A DNA stretch of 64,000 nucleotides from DATJPD01 sp036394195 (GTDB lineage Bacteria; Pseudomonadota; Alphaproteobacteria; CACIAM-22H2). Shown here piece by piece: positions 59,650 through 64,000 of this stretch (within the stretch, counting starts at the first letter, position 1; every line of letters begins with the position of its first letter). The position numbers and the translations under genes were made by a program. The notes beneath the pieces were generated by a model. That model did no database searches. It saw only the letters and a program-made list of their open reading frames with translations, and was not told the DNA's origin. The stretch is taken from NCBI GenBank assembly GCA_036394195.1, contig DASWFO010000060.1, positions 32,355-96,354 on the forward strand, in the 5' to 3' direction.

Positions 59650-60222
59650 TCAGCGGCGGCTCGGCAACGGCGCTGAATCGATCGCCCCGCCCCCGCCGCG
59701 GGGCGCGGGCGCGGGGGTCCCGGCATAGTTGGCGGATGAACTGACCGAAGACGCGGCGCCGCCGCCTCCGCCCTGGGCGCGCGGGTTCATCCAGAAGTCG
59801 ACCTGCGTGCCGAGTCCGAAGCGCTGGCCCGACACCTGGATGGTCGCGATGCGGTTGTCCTGCTGATAGCTCAGCACGCTGGTCGCCGAGCGCAGGCTGG
59901 TGAGCTCGGCCCAGCCCAGCTTCGGCATCTCGCGCTTGTAGAAATCGTAGACCTCGCTGACGCCCATCGAGCTTGAGAGCGCGATGCGCCCGATCCAGTC
60001 GTGATCCGATCCAAAGACGAGCGTGTGATCGAGATCGATGTTGTTCTTGGGCGGGATCGGAATGTCGCTGAACTGCGCGAACCCGGGCTGCTGCGCCCCT
60101 GGATTGCCGTTCGAAGGATTGCTGTTCGGCGTGCTGCCGGCACAACCGGCGAGCGCGCCGGCGACGCTCAGCGCCGCCACTGTCATGAATATCGAGCGCT
60201 TTATGAATATCGAGCGTTTCAC
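59650..60222 (-). CDS. Predicted lipoprotein of unknown function
   Basis: 190 residues from GTG 60222; ATG 60186 is an alternative. The signal has lipobox GALAGC. The mature part has a serine/asparagine/proline linker. A conserved-looking domain follows (DLDHTLVFGSDHDWIGRIAL, VYDFYKREMPKLGWAELTS, then SYQQDNRIATIQVSG), and a glycine-rich tail ends it. The domain looks like a small envelope domain common in Rhodospirillales near lol genes, with no known function. The first codons contain a duplicated 18-base unit. It precedes nothing on its strand until dnaE and follows lolD by 109 bases. Confidence 0.6.
   Translation of the reverse strand: MKRSIFIKRSIFMTVAALSVAGALAGCAGSTPNSNPSNGNPGAQQPGFAQFSDIPIPPKNNIDLDHTLVFGSDHDWIGRIALSSSMGVSEVYDFYKREMPKLGWAELTSLRSATSVLSYQQDNRIATIQVSGQRFGLGTQVDFWMNPRAQGGGGGAASSVSSSANYAGTPAPAPRGGGGAIDSAPLPSRR
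60184..60219 (-). repeat. 18-base tandem duplication at the start of the lipoprotein gene
   Basis: Two adjacent 18-base units (60202-60219 and 60184-60201) match at 16 positions and encode KRSIFI and KRSIFM. They double the charged N-region of the signal peptide. In-frame duplication by replication slippage is the simplest reading. Confidence 0.75.
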
Positions 60223-60331
60223 GGTCCCGCCCCTTCCCCGAGTCGCCGGTTGCCGAGTCGCGTCGCCGCGAGTCGCGTCACACGATCTAGTGTTCTCCGC
60301 CCCGGCAAGGCGGTCAAGAAAAGGAAACTGG

Positions 60332-61012
60332 CTAGGCCGGCTCCAGGACGCCGTTGCGCAGCGTCACCACCCGGTCCATGCGCTGCGCGATGTCCGGGTT
60401 GTGGGTGGCGATGAGCGCCGCGAGCCGGGTCGTGCGGACGAGCTTCATCAGCTCGACGAACACCGCATCGGCCGTGGTCGGGTCAAGATTGCCGGTCGGC
60501 TCATCGGCGAGCAGCACGTTCGGCTCGTTGGCGATCGCGCGCACGATCGCCACCCGCTGTTGCTCGCCGCCCGAGAGACGGGCCGGGCGATGGCTCTCGC
60601 GCGCCGCGAGACCCACCGAGCCCAACAGCGCCCGGGCCCGCTGGCGCGCCTCGCCGCGCGTCTTACCCTCGATCATCATCGGGATCATGACGTTCTCGAG
60701 CGCCGAGAACTCCGGGAGCAGGTAATGGAACTGGTAGACGAAGCCGAGATAGCGGCCGCGCATGGCGGTGCGCTCGGCATCGTTCATCCGGCCGCAGGAT
60801 TTGCCGGCGAGGACCACGTCGCCACCGTCCGGGCGCTCGAGCAATCCCGCAATGTGCAGCAGGGTCGACTTGCCCGCCCCCGACGGACCGATCAAGGCCA
60901 CGCACTCGCCGGGGTTGATGCTCAGCGACGCGCCGCGCAGCACCTCCAGGACGCCGCCGGCCTGCTTGAAGCGGCGCTGGACGTTGTCGAGCCGAAGCGA
61001 GGCCTCACTCAT
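60332..61012 (-). CDS. lolD: Lipoprotein-releasing ABC transporter ATPase
   Basis: 226 residues. Walker A GPSGAGKST, Q-loop FVYQFHYLLPEFSALENV, signature RLSGGEQQRVAIVRA, Walker B VLLADEPTGNLD and the switch histidine in ALIATHN are all present. The LLPEFSALENV segment is typical of LolD within the MacB/LolD family. It powers extraction of lipoproteins from the inner membrane for delivery to LolA. Its start overlaps the lolC/E gene by eight bases. Confidence 0.95.
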   Translation of the reverse strand: MSEASLRLDNVQRRFKQAGGVLEVLRGASLSINPGECVALIGPSGAGKSTLLHIAGLLERPDGGDVVLAGKSCGRMNDAERTAMRGRYLGFVYQFHYLLPEFSALENVMIPMMIEGKTRGEARQRARALLGSVGLAARESHRPARLSGGEQQRVAIVRAIANEPNVLLADEPTGNLDPTTADAVFVELMKLVRTTRLAALIATHNPDIAQRMDRVVTLRNGVLEPA

Positions 61013-62255
61013 ATCGGAGCGCTTCCACCGGATCGAGGCGGGCGGCGCGCCAGGACGGATAGATCGTCGCCAGCACCGACAGCGCCAGCGCCATGACCAC
61101 GATCTGCGCCACCTCGACCGGATCGACCTTGGCCGGCAGCTGCGACAGGAAATAGATCGTCGGATCGAAGATTGTCGTGCCGGTGAGCTTCTGCAGCCAT
61201 TGCCGGATGGTCTCGATATTGGCGCAGAACAAGATGCCGAGCACGAAGCCGGTCACCGTGCCGATCACCCCGACGCTGGTGCCGGCGAGAAAGAAGATGC
61301 GGAGCACCGCGCCGCGGCTGGCCCCCATCGTGCGCAGGATCGCGATATCGGCAGACTTGTCCTTCACCAGCATGATCATGCTGGAGATGATGTTGAACGC
61401 CGCGACCACGATGATCAGCGTCAGGATCAGGAACATCACGTTGCGCTCGACCTGGACGGCGTTGAAGAAGCTCGAGTTGGCCTGCTGCCAGTCGAAGATC
61501 CGCACCCCGCCGCCGAGGGCGCGCGAGATCTCGAGCCGCTCCTCGAAGATGCGGTCGGGATTCTGCACCATCACCTCGACGCCGGTGACCTGCTGCGGCG
61601 TCAGCTGGAAGAACACCTGCGCCGCCTCGAGCGGCAGATAGACGAAGCTGCTGTCGTACTCGTACATGCCGACGTTGAAGATCGCCGCGACGCGATAGGC
61701 GCGCACCCGCGGCATGGTGCCGAAGGCGGTGGCGTTGCCCTGGGGCGAGATGAGCGTGACCCGGTCGCCCGCCGACACGCCGAATTTCTGCGCCATGCGC
61801 AGGCCGATCACGGCCGCGTCGTCGCCGGTGAAATCGTCGAGCGAGCCGCGCACGATATGCGAGCTGATGAGCGTGCGGGCCTTCAGGTCCTCGGGCCGCA
61901 TGCCGCGCACGAGCGCACCCCCGGCGCTGCCGTTCGCGGTCGCCATCACCTGCCCTTCGACCAGCGGCGACGCCATGACGACGCCGGGGACGTGCCGCAA
62001 CTGTTCCGCGACGTGGTCGAAATCGGTCAGCGGCCCGCCCTGGCTGTACACGGTGAGGTGGCCGTTGAGGCCGAGAATGCGGCCGAGCAGCTCGGCGCGA
62101 AAGCCGTTCATCACCGCCATGACGATGATCAGGGTCGCCACGCCGAGTGCGATGCCGAGCAGCGAGAAGCCGGCGATGACGGAGATGAAGCCCTCCTGCC
62201 GGCGGGCGCGCAGATAGCGCATCGCCATCATCCGCTCGAAGGTGTTGAACGCCAT
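61005..62255 (-). CDS. lolC: Lipoprotein-releasing ABC transporter permease (LolC/LolE family)
   Basis: 416 residues with four membrane helices in the FtsX layout: one after RRQEGFISVIAGFSLLGIALGVATLIIVMAVMN near the start, then a large periplasmic domain, then three C-terminal helices. NGFRAELLGRILGLNGHL and MLVKDKSADIAILRTMGASRGAV (coupling helix for LolD) are typical. Only one permease gene accompanies lolD, so the complex may be a homodimer, as described for LolF-type systems, or the second permease lies elsewhere. Named lolC by family only. Confidence 0.9.
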   Translation of the reverse strand: MAFNTFERMMAMRYLRARRQEGFISVIAGFSLLGIALGVATLIIVMAVMNGFRAELLGRILGLNGHLTVYSQGGPLTDFDHVAEQLRHVPGVVMASPLVEGQVMATANGSAGGALVRGMRPEDLKARTLISSHIVRGSLDDFTGDDAAVIGLRMAQKFGVSAGDRVTLISPQGNATAFGTMPRVRAYRVAAIFNVGMYEYDSSFVYLPLEAAQVFFQLTPQQVTGVEVMVQNPDRIFEERLEISRALGGGVRIFDWQQANSSFFNAVQVERNVMFLILTLIIVVAAFNIISSMIMLVKDKSADIAILRTMGASRGAVLRIFFLAGTSVGVIGTVTGFVLGILFCANIETIRQWLQKLTGTTIFDPTIYFLSQLPAKVDPVEVAQIVVMALALSVLATIYPSWRAARLDPVEALRYE

Positions 62256-62374
62256 GTTGGGGAAGTCCTGGAGGGGGCCTGGAACCGGCGGGTCCGGCCT
62301 ATGGCTTAGCGGGAAAGCTGCGTGTCGGTCCAGTACCGGCTAAGTTGGGCAAATCTGAGGCCAAGGAATTCGCC

Positions 62375-62746
62375 ATGAAGACTTACGAGGGCGGCTGCCA
62401 TTGCGGCCGCGTGCGCTTTCGGGTGACCGGCGACCTGTCGCAAACCATCGACTGCAATTGCACGGTATGCACGAAGAAGGGCTTCTTGCACCTGATCGTG
62501 CCGCCCGAGCGGTTCGAGCTGCTGAGCGGGCGGGACGACCTCACGATCTACCAATTCAACACCAACACCGCGAAGCACAGCTTCTGCAAGGTCTGCGGTA
62601 TGCATCCGTTCTACGTCCCGCGCTCCGATCCCAACAAGATCGACGTCAATGTCCGCTGCCTGGATGACATCGATCTTACAGAGATCCATCCGCAGCCGTT
62701 CGACGGCAGGAACTGGGAAGGGGCGATCCAGAACCGGACTTGGTGA
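62375..62746 (+). CDS. GFA/CENP-V-family zinc protein
   Basis: 123 residues from ATG 62375 (MKTYEGGCHCGRVRF). The zinc-binding cysteines of the GFA fold are all there: GGCHCGRV, DCNCTVCTKKG and FCKVCGMHPF. The family is named after glutathione-dependent formaldehyde-activating enzyme, but most members have no proven activity and may simply bind glutathione or protect against it. It converges with the DUF3300 gene, ten bases apart. Confidence 0.88.
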   Translation: MKTYEGGCHCGRVRFRVTGDLSQTIDCNCTVCTKKGFLHLIVPPERFELLSGRDDLTIYQFNTNTAKHSFCKVCGMHPFYVPRSDPNKIDVNVRCLDDIDLTEIHPQPFDGRNWEGAIQNRTW

Positions 62747-62755
62747 TCCCCAGGC

Positions 62756-64000
62756 CTAGTGCTGGCCGTTCCTGCGGCCGGACGATGAGCTTGGCGGCGC
62801 GGATGCGCGCGCCGGCGCCGGATGGGCGGCGGGCGGCGGTGCCGCGACATGCGCCGGCGGTGCGGAGCGAACCGCGAAAGCCGGCGGTGTGCCATGCGCC
62901 GGCGGCGGCATGCGCACCGGGGGCGGGACCGAAATGCTCGCGCGCGGTGCCACCGGATGAACCTGTCCCGTGAACGCGGACGGAGGCCGAATGGCCGCGA
63001 GCGGACGCGCCGCAGGCATGGCGCTGACAGCCGCCGGCGGTCGCGGTCCCGGGTCGAGACGCAGCATCGCCGGTTGGCGCGGCTGTACCGGCGGCAGCAG
63101 CTGCGCTGGCGATGGCCGCGTCAGGCTGGCACCGCGCGGTGGCGGATCGGCCGGATGCCGCCACTGAGTCGCGGGCGGTTGCGCCGGGGCTGACGCGGAT
63201 CGAGCCGGCGCCACCCCGGGAGCGACGCCGAGTGCCGCGGCGGCGGCCCCGGAGCGCGCGGAGACGGGCGTCGACAAGCCGCGCCGATGGTGCGGATCGA
63301 ATTGCCACGCCGCGTGATCGGTCGGCGGCCGGTGCCGGTGCGAGATGAAGAACGCATTGATCGCGTTCACCCGCGGCGGATCGACCCAGACCCGATGATG
63401 CGGCCAGTCGCAGCGATGCCAGTTCCAGAACGAGCGCACGATCACGAACCCGGCGCTGAAGACGAACGGCGCGCCGTAAAGTCCCGCCGGCCGATAGACG
63501 ACGACGGGCGGATAGGCAGCGTAAGGCCACCCGCCATACACGATGAACGGATCGTAGAGCGGCACGTAGAGGACCTCGGGATTCGCCGGCACGATGACGA
63601 TGGCGCCCTCGTTGGGAGTCACCGTGAGCTGCGGCGTCGAGCGCAGATAGCCGGCCGCCTGGGCCTGCTCGCGCAACTGCTGCACCGCGTCCAGGACATC
63701 GGATTGCTGGGCCAGAAACGCTTCGCCCAGCTTCTGCGTCCAGTCGAGGTGCTGGGCCATGGTCGCCAGGACCTGCGGGAACGGGACTAGCGACTTCACG
63801 CTGGGATCCCAATCGATCGGCGCCAGTGCTGCTTCCAGGGCCTCACCTGTCATATTCGCGTGCGCCGGGTCGCGGACCCAGCGGTCGGCCTCCACGACCT
63901 CCGCCGGATAGGCGGCGGCCATCAGGATCTGCGTCAGCAGCTGATCGGGATATAGCGCGATGGGTGCCAGCATCCCCGCGAGCTGGGGCCGGGTGAAGAC
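62756..64000 (-). CDS. DUF3300-family exported protein (5' end outside window)
   Basis: The frame is open to the end of the window, so the signal peptide and first residues are missing; at least 414 residues are present. The DUF3300 core reads LAPIALYPDQLLTQILMAA, EVVEADRWVRDP, DWDPSVKSLVPFPQVLATM and VYVPLYDPFIVYG. After about residue 230 it becomes proline/alanine-rich with histidines, low complexity and probably disordered. ATG 63973 is internal to the domain and not the true start. DUF3300 proteins are envelope-associated and of unknown role. Confidence 0.85.
   Translation of the reverse strand, partial: VFTRPQLAGMLAPIALYPDQLLTQILMAAAYPAEVVEADRWVRDPAHANMTGEALEAALAPIDWDPSVKSLVPFPQVLATMAQHLDWTQKLGEAFLAQQSDVLDAVQQLREQAQAAGYLRSTPQLTVTPNEGAIVIVPANPEVLYVPLYDPFIVYGGWPYAAYPPVVVYRPAGLYGAPFVFSAGFVIVRSFWNWHRCDWPHHRVWVDPPRVNAINAFFISHRHRPPTDHAAWQFDPHHRRGLSTPVSARSGAAAAALGVAPGVAPARSASAPAQPPATQWRHPADPPPRGASLTRPSPAQLLPPVQPRQPAMLRLDPGPRPPAAVSAMPAARPLAAIRPPSAFTGQVHPVAPRASISVPPPVRMPPPAHGTPPAFAVRSAPPAHVAAPPPAAHPAPARASAPPSSSSGRRNGQH

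Overview
The window looks like a chromosomal segment of a high-GC alphaproteobacterium. Three things point there: a conserved trpD-trpC-moaC-moeA-lexA-comEC-gltX-gltA block, a long rpsB-tsf-pyrH-frr-uppS-cdsA-dxr-rseP-bamA-skp-lpxD-fabZ-lpxA-lpxI-lpxB block, and a GAAC-N7-GAAC LexA operator of the alphaproteobacterial type. Abundant orphan periplasmic binding proteins and many tiny proteins suggest a soil or water organism of Rhodospirillales/Reyranella-like type. That placement is a guess; no rRNA or other taxonomic marker is in the window.

Layout. 0-11 kb: housekeeping genes on the + strand (tryptophan synthesis, molybdenum cofactor, SOS repressor, GluRS, citrate synthase), with comEC and a small secreted protein on the - strand. 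11-22.6 kb: an accessory zone with degraded genes (acyltransferase, AraC regulator, receiver domain), at least eight very small proteins, a GAF protein, three exported proteins of unknown role, an orphan ABC-type binding protein and two flavin-dependent luciferase-like oxidoreductases. 22.7-35.3 kb: a dense signalling region. One - strand operon encodes a sensor kinase, a receiver and a receiver-adenylate cyclase. Next to it are two + strand TAXI-type solute receptors. Facing these is a second - strand operon encoding a periplasmic sugar-type receptor, a TorS-like hybrid kinase with HPt, a receiver and a third TAXI receptor. No TRAP or ABC membrane subunit is present, so the receptors probably feed the kinases rather than a transporter. 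This is the best candidate for an undescribed system here.

35.4-37.5 kb: glyoxalase, a Gfo/Idh oxidoreductase (possibly GnnA-like, lipid A related) and a higBA remnant. 37.5-52.2 kb: the lipid A / outer-membrane assembly / isoprenoid / translation operon on the - strand, with tightly overlapping genes. 52.5-56 kb: dnaE. 56-59.6 kb: a two-subunit thiamine-diphosphate enzyme divergent from an orphan molybdopterin hydroxylase large subunit. 59.6-62.3 kb: an unknown lipoprotein, then lolD and lolC/E. 62.4-64 kb: a GFA zinc protein and the 3' part of a DUF3300 protein that runs off the window.

No tRNA, rRNA, insertion sequence or CRISPR array was recognised. All calls come from reading the sequence and family knowledge; no database search was run. 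Starts were moved inward where a good ribosome binding site or family length argued for it.
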